Below are positions 9,064 through 19,259 of a stretch of DNA of 35,682 nucleotides, one piece after another; the stretch's first letter is position 1, and each line of letters begins with the position of its first letter. The notes under the pieces were generated by a model. That model was not told the DNA's origin and did no database searches. It saw only the letters and a program-made list of their open reading frames with translations. The position numbers and the translations under genes are program-made. This DNA comes from Bacillota bacterium. Lineage in GTDB: Bacteria; Bacillota; DTU030; DUMP01. The DNA is taken from assembly GCA_012839445.1 (NCBI GenBank), contig DUNI01000236.1, positions 1-35,682 of the forward strand, written 5' to 3'.

Positions 9064-10215
9064 TCACTCCTTAGACATAACCTGCATCACCTGATCACGA
9101 GCCCAAGTATCAACAGCAAATATTGTCTCTAGTGTGGGATTAGCTTGGCTCTGATGTAACGACAAGACTTGTTCCACTACCAATGGAATCTTGGAAAATG
9201 CTAGTCGCCCACTCAAAAACTCAGCCACGGCCACTTCATTGGCTGCATTTAGAACAGTAGGTGCTGTCCCACCTACTTCACCAGCCTGACGGGCCAATCT
9301 GAGACTGGGAAAACGCTCGGTATCCGGCTCTTCAAACGTCAGCGTTTTCCCAGTTAGTCCAAGTCGCGGCCAGGGAGCTTTTAAACGTCGTGGATATGTA
9401 AGAGCTAACTGAATCGGAAGACGCATATCAGGCAGACCAAGTTGCCCAATAACAGCTCCATCAACAAACTCTACCAAAGAATGTACAATGCTTTCTGGAT
9501 GAACCAATACTTTAATTTGCTCTAAAGGCAACTCAAACAACCATTGGGCCTCTAAGACTTCTAGCCCTTTATTCATTAAAGTGGCCGAATCAACGGTAAT
9601 TTTCGCCCCCATATCCCAATTTGGGTGTCTAAGGGCTTCCTTTATCGTAACTTGAGCCAAATCTTTTTTCGACCAGGTACGAAAAGGGCCTCCAGATGCA
9701 GTCAAAATTATGCTCTGAACCTCTTCTTTCCGACCGGATCGCAAGGACTGCCAAATAGCTGAATGCTCACTATCCACCGGCAAAATCTCGGACCCACTTT
9801 TTTTCCTCTCCTGCTGGACAATACTACCGGCTGTCACCAGAGTTTCTTTGTTGGCCAATGCCACCCGTTTCCCTTTTTGCACTGCTGCCAAGGTAGGCTT
9901 AAGCCCAGCGATACCAACGATCGCTGCCAGTACAGTCTGGCTTTCGGGGCCAGCGGCTACGTAATTTACGCCTTCTTCCCCGGTTAGCACTTTGATACTA
10001 GTTGCGGACAAAGCTTGCTTTAATTCAGTATACCGTTCTTCGTCAGCAATAGCGACTACTTCCGGGCGAAACTTCAAGGCCTGTGCCGCTAACAATTCCA
10101 CATTTCTCCCGGCAGCCAATGCTGTAACCTTAATCTCTTCTGGCAGCGCCTCCACTACCTGAAGAGCTTGACACCCAATAGAGCCGGTAGACCCTAGGAT
10201 TCCTAAGGTATTCAT
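9064..10215 (-). CDS. dxr: 1-deoxy-D-xylulose-5-phosphate reductoisomerase
   Basis: LGILGSTGSIGCQALQV, LPVDSEHSAIWQSL, VDSATLMNKGLEVLEAQWLF. Confidence 0.97.
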   Translation of the reverse strand: MNTLGILGSTGSIGCQALQVVEALPEEIKVTALAAGRNVELLAAQALKFRPEVVAIADEERYTELKQALSATSIKVLTGEEGVNYVAAGPESQTVLAAIVGIAGLKPTLAAVQKGKRVALANKETLVTAGSIVQQERKKSGSEILPVDSEHSAIWQSLRSGRKEEVQSIILTASGGPFRTWSKKDLAQVTIKEALRHPNWDMGAKITVDSATLMNKGLEVLEAQWLFELPLEQIKVLVHPESIVHSLVEFVDGAVIGQLGLPDMRLPIQLALTYPRRLKAPWPRLGLTGKTLTFEEPDTERFPSLRLARQAGEVGGTAPTVLNAANEVAVAEFLSGRLAFSKIPLVVEQVLSLHQSQANPTLETIFAVDTWARDQVMQVMSKE

Positions 10216-10225
10216 GTTTCCTCAC

Positions 10226-11263
10226 CTACATCTTTGTCAAATCACCAAAAATCTCCATTCTAATTAGTGACCTAAAAATAATTGCCATTAGTGGCCCAAC
10301 AATAATTCCATTAGCTCCAAAAAGTCTAATGCCTACATAAAGCGATACCAATACCACCAACGGGTGCAAACCTGTACGGGAACCTATAATCTTAGCCTGC
10401 AAAAGCTGGCGCACAATATTCATTGTTATATAGACAGCCAAAAGCCCTATTGCTAAAGCTACCTGACCACTTACTAAAGCCACCGCGATCCACGGTAGAA
10501 AAATAAGGCTAGGCCCTAAAACAGGTACAATATCAAGTAAGCCGCTTATTAGCCCAATAAAAACTGGATAACGCACTCCCAGAAGCCATAAACCCGCCAT
10601 GGCCACCAGTGTAGTTATTGTAACCAGTATCAGTTGGGCCCAAACTAATCCAACCAAACTGCTGGTCACTTCTTGCCCCAGCGTTCGAAAGCGTTCTGCA
10701 CTCTCCAATGGTAATAAACGACAAACAGTAGCAGTTAGTTGGGACCGATCCCGGCTGATGAAATAGGCCGCTATGAAACTTAGAAATAGGCCAAGCAATA
10801 AGTTTGGCAGTGCTTTAAGAGACCCGAGCAACCTGCCTAAGATAGTCCCGGCAATATTGTACAGCTGTCGTACTCCTTCCTCTGCTGTTTGCAAAAGTGG
10901 TTCCGGCAGTCGCACATAAAAAGCCTCGGTTTCCATAGCCCAATCTTGGATAGTCTTAACCATAGTACTACTGTACACAGGAAGCTGATATGTTATGTCT
11001 CTTACATCTACCGCCACGCTAGCCGTGAGCAATACCAAAGCTAGGGCACTGATACCAACCGCGCTTAATATAGTGACCCCCGTTGCTAAAGAACGAGGAA
11101 CGTGCGCCTTGCGCTGTAAAAAACTCACAGCCGGTTCCAACATTAAAGCCAAGAAGGCACCGAAAGCAAATGGCAAAACCAGCGGCAATAAATAGCGGAA
11201 ACCTAAGTATAATAATACAAGAAACATTACCGCAGCTACTAAGTATGCGTTCTGCCGTTTCAT
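10226..11263 (-). CDS. AI-2E/PerM family transporter
   Basis: Multi-pass membrane protein with the family C-terminal pattern DIVPVLGPSLIFLPW. ATG at 11263 (MKRQNAYL) has GGGGAG upstream; the track start at 11287 is probably too early. Confidence 0.87.
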   Translation of the reverse strand: MKRQNAYLVAAVMFLVLLYLGFRYLLPLVLPFAFGAFLALMLEPAVSFLQRKAHVPRSLATGVTILSAVGISALALVLLTASVAVDVRDITYQLPVYSSTMVKTIQDWAMETEAFYVRLPEPLLQTAEEGVRQLYNIAGTILGRLLGSLKALPNLLLGLFLSFIAAYFISRDRSQLTATVCRLLPLESAERFRTLGQEVTSSLVGLVWAQLILVTITTLVAMAGLWLLGVRYPVFIGLISGLLDIVPVLGPSLIFLPWIAVALVSGQVALAIGLLAVYITMNIVRQLLQAKIIGSRTGLHPLVVLVSLYVGIRLFGANGIIVGPLMAIIFRSLIRMEIFGDLTKM

Positions 11264-11277
11264 GAGATCATCTCCCC

Positions 11278-12054
11278 TTAGCGCCATAGCCTCAGGATAA
11301 AGTATATGGTGGGAGCAACAAGAAGCAAGGCATCGAAACGATCCAGGACCCCTCCATGCCCCGGCAAAATACGGCCGGCATCTTTCACCTGAGCCAAACG
11401 TTTCAGTGTTGACTCAAGTAGGTCCCCCACCATGGCTGCTATACCTCCAGCCACACCCATGACAACTGCTTTCCACAAAGTAACCCCTATACTCGATGCT
11501 GCAAAAAGTGCAACAGCTACACTTCCTAGCAGTCCAGCCAAAGCTCCCGCCCACGTCTTATGGGGACTTAGTTTCGGTGCCAGATGACATTTACCAAATC
11601 GAGATCCAACCAAAAAAGCAGCACTGTCTACAGTCCATGTAAGAACAAAAACAAGTATAGTGATGCGTTCACCCTGAGGTAGACTCCTTAGTGACAGCAA
11701 ATAGCTAAAAAACAGTGGGATATAGCACACTCCTAAAAGCGCTACTCCTGCTTGATAAAAACTAAAACAGTCGAACCCAATCATTACCAAAAACAATAGC
11801 AGCGCTATCCAGGTCGTAAACGCTAACCAGCTATAATTTATTACCCCTTGGGTAAAAACATTAAGAAGAATAGCTGTAGCGAATAAATAACCCCAACAGC
11901 GCAGCAATCGAGGTACATGGGTTAGCCGATAATACTCAAACAGACCGGTTATTGACAACGCCAACACTAGCACAAAAAAAGGCCTGCCACCCAAAAGAGA
12001 GAGTAATATAATGGTAGGAACTCCCAACACAGCTGTAACAATGCGTGCTGTCAC
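11278..12054 (-). CDS. cdsA: Phosphatidate cytidylyltransferase
   Basis: Multi-TM protein with LSPHKTWAGALAGLLGS and VGDLLESTLKRLAQVKDAGRILPGHGGVLDRFDALL (CDP-DAG synthase signature). GTG start. Confidence 0.95.
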   Translation of the reverse strand: MTARIVTAVLGVPTIILLSLLGGRPFFVLVLALSITGLFEYYRLTHVPRLLRCWGYLFATAILLNVFTQGVINYSWLAFTTWIALLLFLVMIGFDCFSFYQAGVALLGVCYIPLFFSYLLSLRSLPQGERITILVFVLTWTVDSAAFLVGSRFGKCHLAPKLSPHKTWAGALAGLLGSVAVALFAASSIGVTLWKAVVMGVAGGIAAMVGDLLESTLKRLAQVKDAGRILPGHGGVLDRFDALLLVAPTIYFILRLWR

Positions 12055-12059
12055 TTAAA

Positions 12060-12812
12060 TCATCCTTTGTCCGGAATTCCGCCAAAACGTCGTTCGCGCT
12101 GCCTGTAAGAGGACAATGCCTCTGTGAGATCTTCTTCGGTAAAATCCGGCCACAGCACTGATGTAACGTAGATCTCAGAATACGCTAACTGCCATAACAA
12201 AAAGTTGCTCAAGCGTTGCTCACCACTAGTACGGATAAGTAAATCGGGATCAGGTAGTCCGTGGGTAAAAAGATGGCTTTCTAAATCGGCTTCTGTAATA
12301 TCTGCAGCCTTTAACCCGCCGGTTTCAACCCTGGCTGCCAATGCTTGGACCGCTCGTACTATTTCTCCACGTCCTCCATAGTTTAAAGCAATACCAAGAT
12401 TTAGGCGCTTACCGGCAGAAGTCTGTTGCTCACAATGAGCCATTACCTTTACAGCTTCAGGAGGAAGTCCCTCCCTATTGCCGAAGAATCGCACCCGTAC
12501 TCCTTGCTTGACCAACTCGGTGGTTTCTTTGTCTACATATTCTTGAAGCAAAGTAAAAAGTCCTTCCACCTCAAGACGGGGTCGCCGCCAGTTCTCAGTA
12601 GAAAACGCATAGAGGGTTAAATACTTTATACCATAATTAGGTGCCGCTTTGACTATACGTCGCACCGTCTCTAGCCCTGCTCGATGACCAAAGAGACGAG
12701 GCCGACCTCGTTTCTTGGCCCACCGACCATTCCCATCCATTATTATGGCCACATGTTGGGGATTAGTCCTGACACAACTAATCCTATCTTTTCTTTTTCC
12801 CCTGGTCATCAT
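12060..12812 (-). CDS. uppS: Isoprenyl transferase (undecaprenyl diphosphate synthase)
   Basis: HVAIIMDGNGRWAKKRGRPRLFGHRAG, LTLYAFSTENWRRP, PDLLIRTSGEQRLSNFLLWQLAYSE. Start uncertain (12812 or 12809 favoured by GGGGGG; the track uses TTG at 12830). Confidence 0.95.
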   Translation of the reverse strand: MMTRGKRKDRISCVRTNPQHVAIIMDGNGRWAKKRGRPRLFGHRAGLETVRRIVKAAPNYGIKYLTLYAFSTENWRRPRLEVEGLFTLLQEYVDKETTELVKQGVRVRFFGNREGLPPEAVKVMAHCEQQTSAGKRLNLGIALNYGGRGEIVRAVQALAARVETGGLKAADITEADLESHLFTHGLPDPDLLIRTSGEQRLSNFLLWQLAYSEIYVTSVLWPDFTEEDLTEALSSYRQRERRFGGIPDKG

Positions 12813-12840
12813 ATCCCCCCCATAAGGCAAACGCCCCCTC

Positions 12841-13070
12841 TTATACAGGGGGCACCTTGCCTACTGGCTCCCTCGGAACCTTTACTGTCACTAACTCCAC
12901 TGCTTCCCCGCGAACCTTTACTCGTGCAACACGTGGCTCGTGGCCTGCCAGCTCCTGGTCAGGTAAGAAAGCCTCCCTTATACAAAATGCCAGATTGGCC
13001 CGCTCAAGTTCAGCTACGGCTTCCTGAAGTGGCCAGGCTAACACATCAGGTATTGCTTGCATGTTAGCCA

Positions 13071-13071
<1 letters not shown>
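12841..13071 (-). CDS. Small PASTA-like domain protein (76 aa), hypothetical
   Basis: IPDVLAWPLQEAVAELERANLAFCI resembles the PASTA pattern (PDVxGxxLxEAxxxLxxAGL). Tightly packed between frr and uppS. Confidence 0.7.
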
Positions 13072-14400
<1,329 letters not shown>

Positions 14401-15003
14401 TCATTCTAGCATTTCTCCAAGACGAAAACGGACAAAACGGCGTATAACCATATTCTCACCAATGCGAGCCATTTTTTCTGTTAGTAAGTCACTGACTTTC
14501 TTGTCTGGGTCCTTGATAAACGGTTGTTCTAATAGGCAATTCTCGCTATAGAACTTCGCTATCCGGCCCTCAACAATTTTGTCCGCAATTTTTTCGGGCT
14601 TACCTTCGTTTAGAGCCTGCGCACGAAGGATCTCCTTTTCCTTGACCAAGACTTCTTCCGGAACATCTTCCTTGGACAAGTATAGAGGATTGGTAGCAGC
14701 TACCTGCATAGCAACGTCTCTGGCAAACTCCTGAAATTCCTCTGTACGAGCAACAAAGTCGGTCTCACAATTAACCTCTACCAGAACACCCAGCTTGCTA
14801 CCTAAGTGAATATATGATTCAATAATCCCCTCGGCTGCTGTCCGTCCAGCACGCTTGGAAGCTGCTGCTAATCCTTTTTCTCTTAGGTGTTCCACAGCCT
14901 TGTCCATGTCACCGTCTGCTTCTTGTAAAGCACGCTTGCAATCCATCATACCGGCACCGGTTTTTGTTCTTAGTTCTTTTACCATTTTGGCAGTAACCGC
15001 CAC
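14401..15003 (-). CDS. tsf: Elongation factor Ts
   Basis: [53 protein letters not shown] start with GGGAGG upstream. Confidence 0.97.
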   Translation of the reverse strand: MAVTAKMVKELRTKTGAGMMDCKRALQEADGDMDKAVEHLREKGLAAASKRAGRTAAEGIIESYIHLGSKLGVLVEVNCETDFVARTEEFQEFARDVAMQVAATNPLYLSKEDVPEEVLVKEKEILRAQALNEGKPEKIADKIVEGRIAKFYSENCLLEQPFIKDPDKKVSDLLTEKMARIGENMVIRRFVRFRLGEMLE

Positions 15004-15026
15004 TTTTCGTACCTCCCCACCATAAT

Positions 15027-15077
15027 AAAAAGGTAAGGGTTGGTAAGGGTTATCATCACCCTGCCTCTACCCCTACC
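15027..15077 (-). terminator. Terminator/attenuator-like hairpin in the rpsB-tsf gap
   Basis: Minus strand GGTAGGGGT AGAGGC AGGGT GATGATA ACCCT TACCA ACCCTTACC TTTTTATT: a 9-bp outer stem with one G-U pair, an inner 5-bp stem, then a T-run. Confidence 0.5.
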
Positions 15078-15084
15078 TCCTCTT

Positions 15085-15792
15085 TCATTTTACTTCTTCT
15101 GTAGTCTGCTCTCCTTGCTTACCTTCCAGTACTGCATCAGCCATCTTAGAAGTCAGCAACCGAACTGCCCGAATAGCATCGTCGTTACCGGGAATAATGT
15201 AGTCTATTTCATCGGGATCACAGTTAGTATCTACAATAGCGATAATAGGAATGCCCAGTTTGCGGGCTTCCGCTACAGCAATACGTTCCTTGCGCGGATC
15301 AACGACATAAACAGCCTGGGGCAGTCCCGGCATCTCCTTAATGCCACCCAGGAACTTGTTCAAGCGTTCTTTCTCAGCCATAAGCTGCATAACTTCTTTC
15401 TTCGGCAAAACAGAAAACATGCCTTCTGCTTCCATCTTCTCCAGTTCGTCCAAACGCCCAATACGTTTCCTAATTGTTTGCCAGTTAGTAAGCATTCCAC
15501 CTAACCAACGTACATTGACATAAAACATTCCACAGCGCTCAGCTTCTTCTCTAATAGACTCCTGGGCTTGCTTCTTGGTTCCTACAAACAAAATAGAGCC
15601 GCCTTGCGCTGCCAAATCACGGACAAAATCATACGCTTCTTCTATTTTCCGTACTGTCTTTTGAAGGTCAATGATATAAATACCATTTCTCTCGGTAAAA
15701 ATATAATCCGCCATCTTAGGATTCCATCGCCGGGTCTGATGGCCAAAGTGAACCCCGGCTTCTAGCAGTTGCTTCATGGTAACTACTGCCAT
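15085..15792 (-). CDS. rpsB: 30S ribosomal protein S2
   Basis: [66 protein letters not shown]. Confidence 0.98.
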   Translation of the reverse strand: MAVVTMKQLLEAGVHFGHQTRRWNPKMADYIFTERNGIYIIDLQKTVRKIEEAYDFVRDLAAQGGSILFVGTKKQAQESIREEAERCGMFYVNVRWLGGMLTNWQTIRKRIGRLDELEKMEAEGMFSVLPKKEVMQLMAEKERLNKFLGGIKEMPGLPQAVYVVDPRKERIAVAEARKLGIPIIAIVDTNCDPDEIDYIIPGNDDAIRAVRLLTSKMADAVLEGKQGEQTTEEVK

Positions 15793-15894
15793 TTACTAAC
15801 CTCCTTAAGTTTTGCCTCCGCTCCCATCAACCCCATCCAGAACCATTAAAGGCACACCTAGCTAGGTCAAGAAGCGTGTGTTTTAGCCTGAAGT

Positions 15895-15923
15895 AGTATA
15901 CCATAGATTGTCAGCCTTAGCAA
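15895..15923 (-). promoter_or_regulatory. Candidate sigma-A-type promoter for rpsB
   Basis: Minus strand TTGCTA (15923-15918), exactly 17 nt spacer, TATACT (15900-15895), about 100 nt upstream of rpsB. Confidence 0.6.
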
Positions 15924-15957
15924 TACGCAATACATTATATTGGCCTATTCACCATTT

Positions 15958-16413
15958 TTATTGCCGAGCTAAATTCAAAACCAGCTGAACCTCACCTTGC
16001 CCCATGTCAAGCTCCTTAGCTATTTCCGTACTACTTTTTCCTTGTTTATCTAAGGTTACCACTTGGTTCCACAGCTTGGAAGAAACACCGGAAGGCTCAT
16101 TTTGACTATGCGCTCTTAAAATGGTCTTTGTATCTATAGCTTGCCCAAATTGGCCAGTATCACTTAAGAACTCCTCACTTGGCATATTTATAATCTTATT
16201 TTCTCTAAGCTTCTTTATTAGCTGCTCTACTCGGCGTCGTTCATCAACTAGTTGTTCACAGCTTTTTGCCGCTACAAACGTAAGTTCTGACAGTAGTTCA
16301 TCCATAGCTCCCCGCAACTGTGTTTTTTCTTTCTCTTGCGCTCGAACCAATGCCAGGCATCCCCCCAGATAGCCTGCAGCCAACGCTGCTAAAAGTAGCA
16401 CAATGGTTTTCAT
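15958..16413 (-). CDS. SwrB-like / DUF6115-type membrane-anchored protein (by position and architecture)
   Basis: N-terminal TM helix, coiled middle and C-terminal HTH-like segment (VVTLDKQGKSSTEIAKELDMGQGEVQLVLNLA). Same position as swrB in Bacillus (between sigD and rpsB). Confidence 0.65.
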   Translation of the reverse strand: MKTIVLLLAALAAGYLGGCLALVRAQEKEKTQLRGAMDELLSELTFVAAKSCEQLVDERRRVEQLIKKLRENKIINMPSEEFLSDTGQFGQAIDTKTILRAHSQNEPSGVSSKLWNQVVTLDKQGKSSTEIAKELDMGQGEVQLVLNLARQ

Positions 16414-16428
16414 AGGTGCCCTCCTGTC

Positions 16429-16737
16429 TCAGGTGCGAACATCTAATTGCCCCCCACGTCCTGGAATAGAAACATCTGTTTCTTGATCCTTCTTAGCCGG
16501 TGAACCAGGTTTTTGTTGTTTTGGAGGCCGGTGCCGTTTCTTATCGTGTCGGTCAGGGTTATCGACTCGATTTTCCGCCGACTTAGTGGTTTCCGGCACA
16601 CTCTGGCGTTTAGCTTGGATTTGCTGGTTGAGTTGCAAAACAAAACGCTCCGCAGCTGTCCCTTCATCCGCAATTCTTTGGATCCGGCCCATGTGATCAA
16701 CTTTAGGCATAATCTGCTCAACGCCTTTGATGCTCAT
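16429..16737 (-). CDS. Hypothetical small basic, low-complexity protein
   Basis: 102 aa. Lies in the sigD to swrB-like gap with operonic spacing. Basic, disorder-rich C-terminus (RHDKKRHRPPKQQKPGSPAKKDQE). Confidence 0.6.
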   Translation of the reverse strand: MSIKGVEQIMPKVDHMGRIQRIADEGTAAERFVLQLNQQIQAKRQSVPETTKSAENRVDNPDRHDKKRHRPPKQQKPGSPAKKDQETDVSIPGRGGQLDVRT

Positions 16738-16738
16738 A

Positions 16739-17551
16739 TCATCTCACCTGCCCTGCCGCTCGTTTTTTCTTCTTTGTTAATCGTTCAGCCAATTCAAGTT
16801 CTTCACTGTAGCAAAGCAGGTGGCCTCTTAATCTCAGCAATGAACGAGTGTGTAGTTGAGAAATCCTGGATTCAGTTACACCTATGATCTCGGCAATTTC
16901 CTTGATATTAAGGTCTTCATAATAATATAGCGACACTACCAATTGCTCTCTTTCCGGTAGGGATTGCACTGCCTGTGCTAAAAGCTCCCGTTTTTCCGTT
17001 TCTTCCAAAGCCTTTATAGGATCTCCCTCTTGAGTGGCAATTTTCATGCCTAAAGGTACTTGCTCACCATCCTCGGTCGCTTTCAAGGGAGCATCAAGAG
17101 ATAGGAAAGTAGCCTGACTGATCTGGCATTCCAACTCGTGTAATTCCTTAAGCTCTATTCCTAGTTCAGCACTTACTTCAATATCTGTTGCCGGACGCCC
17201 GAAACGTCGTTCTAAGGTGCCATACGCTTGAGCTATCTCCCGTTCGCGTTGGCGTAACGAACGAGGTGCCCAATCTGCTGCTCTAAGGCTGTCTAAAATG
17301 GCTCCCCTAATGCGAGTGGTGGCAAAGGTCTCGAACTTTACTCCCCGCTCCGGTTCAAACCGTTCAATGGCTGTCAGTAAGCCAAAAACTCCATTCCCAA
17401 CTAAATCGTCATAATCCACATGAGCTGGCAGTAACAGCCGCAACCGGCCGGCCACATGTTTCACTAGCGAGGCATATTGCCCCACTATTTTTTCCCAGGC
17501 CGCACGATCCTGATTTTTTTTATATCGGCCCCAAAGTTCATTCATATCCAT
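16739..17551 (-). CDS. sigD: Flagellar sigma factor, FliA/WhiG/SigD family
   Basis: YDDLVGNGVFGLLTAIERFEPERGVKFETFATTRIRGAILDSLRAADWAPRSLRQR; region 4 ESRISQLHTRSLLRLR. Confidence 0.95.
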   Translation of the reverse strand: MDMNELWGRYKKNQDRAAWEKIVGQYASLVKHVAGRLRLLLPAHVDYDDLVGNGVFGLLTAIERFEPERGVKFETFATTRIRGAILDSLRAADWAPRSLRQREREIAQAYGTLERRFGRPATDIEVSAELGIELKELHELECQISQATFLSLDAPLKATEDGEQVPLGMKIATQEGDPIKALEETEKRELLAQAVQSLPEREQLVVSLYYYEDLNIKEIAEIIGVTESRISQLHTRSLLRLRGHLLCYSEELELAERLTKKKKRAAGQVR

Positions 17552-17614
17552 AGGGCCACCACCTCCTGCGAGCCATGCTGTTTTAATTGACTCTACCGAC
17601 TTTGTTACCGTTTA

Positions 17615-18097
17615 CTACAGAATCTTTTCCCCACGAGCAATAGTCCTTACCAAGAACTCACCTGTTCCGGTATCCAATTCTACTGTGCGCCCCCAATTAC
17701 CACCAGTATCTTTAGCCAACACGGGAATTCGTGCATTTTCCAACCATTGTAATATGGCTACAGCGTTTCTCTCACCAATCCGCATAGTCTCAGTGGGTCG
17801 ATCCAGTCTAAACATCTGAGCTCCGCCTGCTAATTTTGCTGTAAGACGCCGGTGTACTGCTCCGCATTCCTGCATTTTCGTTACCAATAGTGGCAAAGCT
17901 GTGTCGGCAAACTTAGCAGGATTAGAAACGAATGGCCCATTTGACTTAGGCAACATTATGTGTGCTAAGCCTCCTACTTTAGCTCTTTGATCATAAAGAG
18001 CCACCCCAACACAAGAGCCCAATCCTATGGTAACCAATTTCATGGGTGAAGAGGCCACCGCCAAGTCCGCCATTCCCACCCGGCGTATTTCCTTCAC
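17615..18097 (-). CDS. cheD: Chemoreceptor glutamine deamidase CheD
   Basis: TIGLGSCVGVALYD (catalytic Cys), GLAHIMLP (His), KLAGGAQMF. Confidence 0.95.
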   Translation of the reverse strand: MKEIRRVGMADLAVASSPMKLVTIGLGSCVGVALYDQRAKVGGLAHIMLPKSNGPFVSNPAKFADTALPLLVTKMQECGAVHRRLTAKLAGGAQMFRLDRPTETMRIGERNAVAILQWLENARIPVLAKDTGGNWGRTVELDTGTGEFLVRTIARGEKIL

Positions 18098-18708
18098 TCA
18101 AAGCCCACCCCCAGGGCAGCAAAAATGGCTTTTAGGGCATCCGGTTTTGGTACCAAGAAAAAGTAACTATAAATATCCCGGCCTAAAGCTAAAAATTCAG
18201 TCTCGATAAGCAATACCTGGTCTGCCACTTGGCCAAACTCCGCCAATACATAATCCAAAACGGCTCCAGCCATATCAACCGCCATTGCCGGCACCATAGG
18301 AACAAACGTCAGGCCGGTAAAAGCACTAAGAGAAGTTAAGTACGATCCCGCCAAAATATTGCCCACTTCTTTTAGAGCCGACATGCCTATTTCATCCATG
18401 ACGTTAGAGCTGCCTTGTGGCCGATCAAAAAGTATGTCTAACAAAAAGCAGGCTTGCTCTAACGGAAATACTACTAAAATAGTTGCCGGAGCCTGGCTGT
18501 CTATGTCTAAAAGAATTCCGGCCACAGGATTTTCCGGTCCGCCCAAACGAGTAGCCACTTCATCCAAGGGCAACCACATTACAGCCGGTACTTGCATATT
18601 TATCTGTTGGCCAAGCAAGTCTGCCAAAGCTGTAGCAGCATTCCCAGCCCCTATGTTACCCACTTCCTTTAGGACATCAAGATGCATTTCGGACCATTCT
18701 TGACCCAC
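18094..18708 (-). CDS. cheC: CheY-P phosphatase CheC
   Basis: Two ExxN motifs: LDVLKEVGNIGAGNAATAL and MSALKEVGNILAGSYLTSL. Confidence 0.94.
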   Translation of the reverse strand: MGQEWSEMHLDVLKEVGNIGAGNAATALADLLGQQINMQVPAVMWLPLDEVATRLGGPENPVAGILLDIDSQAPATILVVFPLEQACFLLDILFDRPQGSSNVMDEIGMSALKEVGNILAGSYLTSLSAFTGLTFVPMVPAMAVDMAGAVLDYVLAEFGQVADQVLLIETEFLALGRDIYSYFFLVPKPDALKAIFAALGVGFE

Positions 18709-18710
18709 TT

Positions 18711-19193
18711 CTATACACCTTCCTGTACCGCTTTCTGAGTCACTTCCTTTGTCGCTGCCACTTCATCAAGACCAAGAATTCGATCCATGTTAAGGAGAAT
18801 AAGGAGCCTGTCTTCTAACTTACCAATAGCTTCAATGAAACTGGCCTCAATGCCGGCAACTAACGGTGGTGGAGGTGCGAAAGCATCCGCTTCCAGCGTT
18901 ATTACTTCTGATACAGCATCCACGGTAATGCCTACTGTTATGTCCTGCACGTTCACAATCACTATCCGGCTTTCATCGGTAACTTCGGCCGCCTTTAGAC
19001 TAAAGCGCTTGTGTAGGTCGATAACGGGAATAACATTCCCCCGCAGATTAATGACGCCTTCCACAAAATCTGGCGCATTGGGCACTCTAGTGATTTCAGT
19101 AAGTCGTTTAATTTCTTGAACCTGCAAAATATCTACTCCGTATTCTTCTTGTCCCAAACTAAACACCACAAGTTGCCTTTCTTTTTGTGGCAT
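18711..19193 (-). CDS. cheW: Chemotaxis coupling protein CheW
   Basis: LVVFSLGQEEYGVDILQVQEIKR, VINLRGNVIPVIDLHKRF. Confidence 0.96.
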   Translation of the reverse strand: MPQKERQLVVFSLGQEEYGVDILQVQEIKRLTEITRVPNAPDFVEGVINLRGNVIPVIDLHKRFSLKAAEVTDESRIVIVNVQDITVGITVDAVSEVITLEADAFAPPPPLVAGIEASFIEAIGKLEDRLLILLNMDRILGLDEVAATKEVTQKAVQEGV

Positions 19194-19259
19194 TGTTGAC
19201 CCTCCTCATCTTTGACCTCTAATTCATCCTAGATCTGACTACTCAAAACATATACAGAT

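Noticed and set aside
15040-15504. 154-aa plus-strand ORF opposite rpsB
   Set aside because: Fully antisense to a strongly conserved ribosomal protein gene; the translation has no recognisable family. Shadow ORF.
16443-16721. 92-aa minus-strand ORF in an alternate frame of the 102-aa gene
   Set aside because: Only one frame can be the main product; the 102-aa frame has operonic spacing and a more protein-like N-terminus. Could be revisited if relatives conserve the other frame.
16513-16887. 124-aa plus-strand ORF
   Set aside because: Antisense to sigD and the small basic ORF; no family signal.
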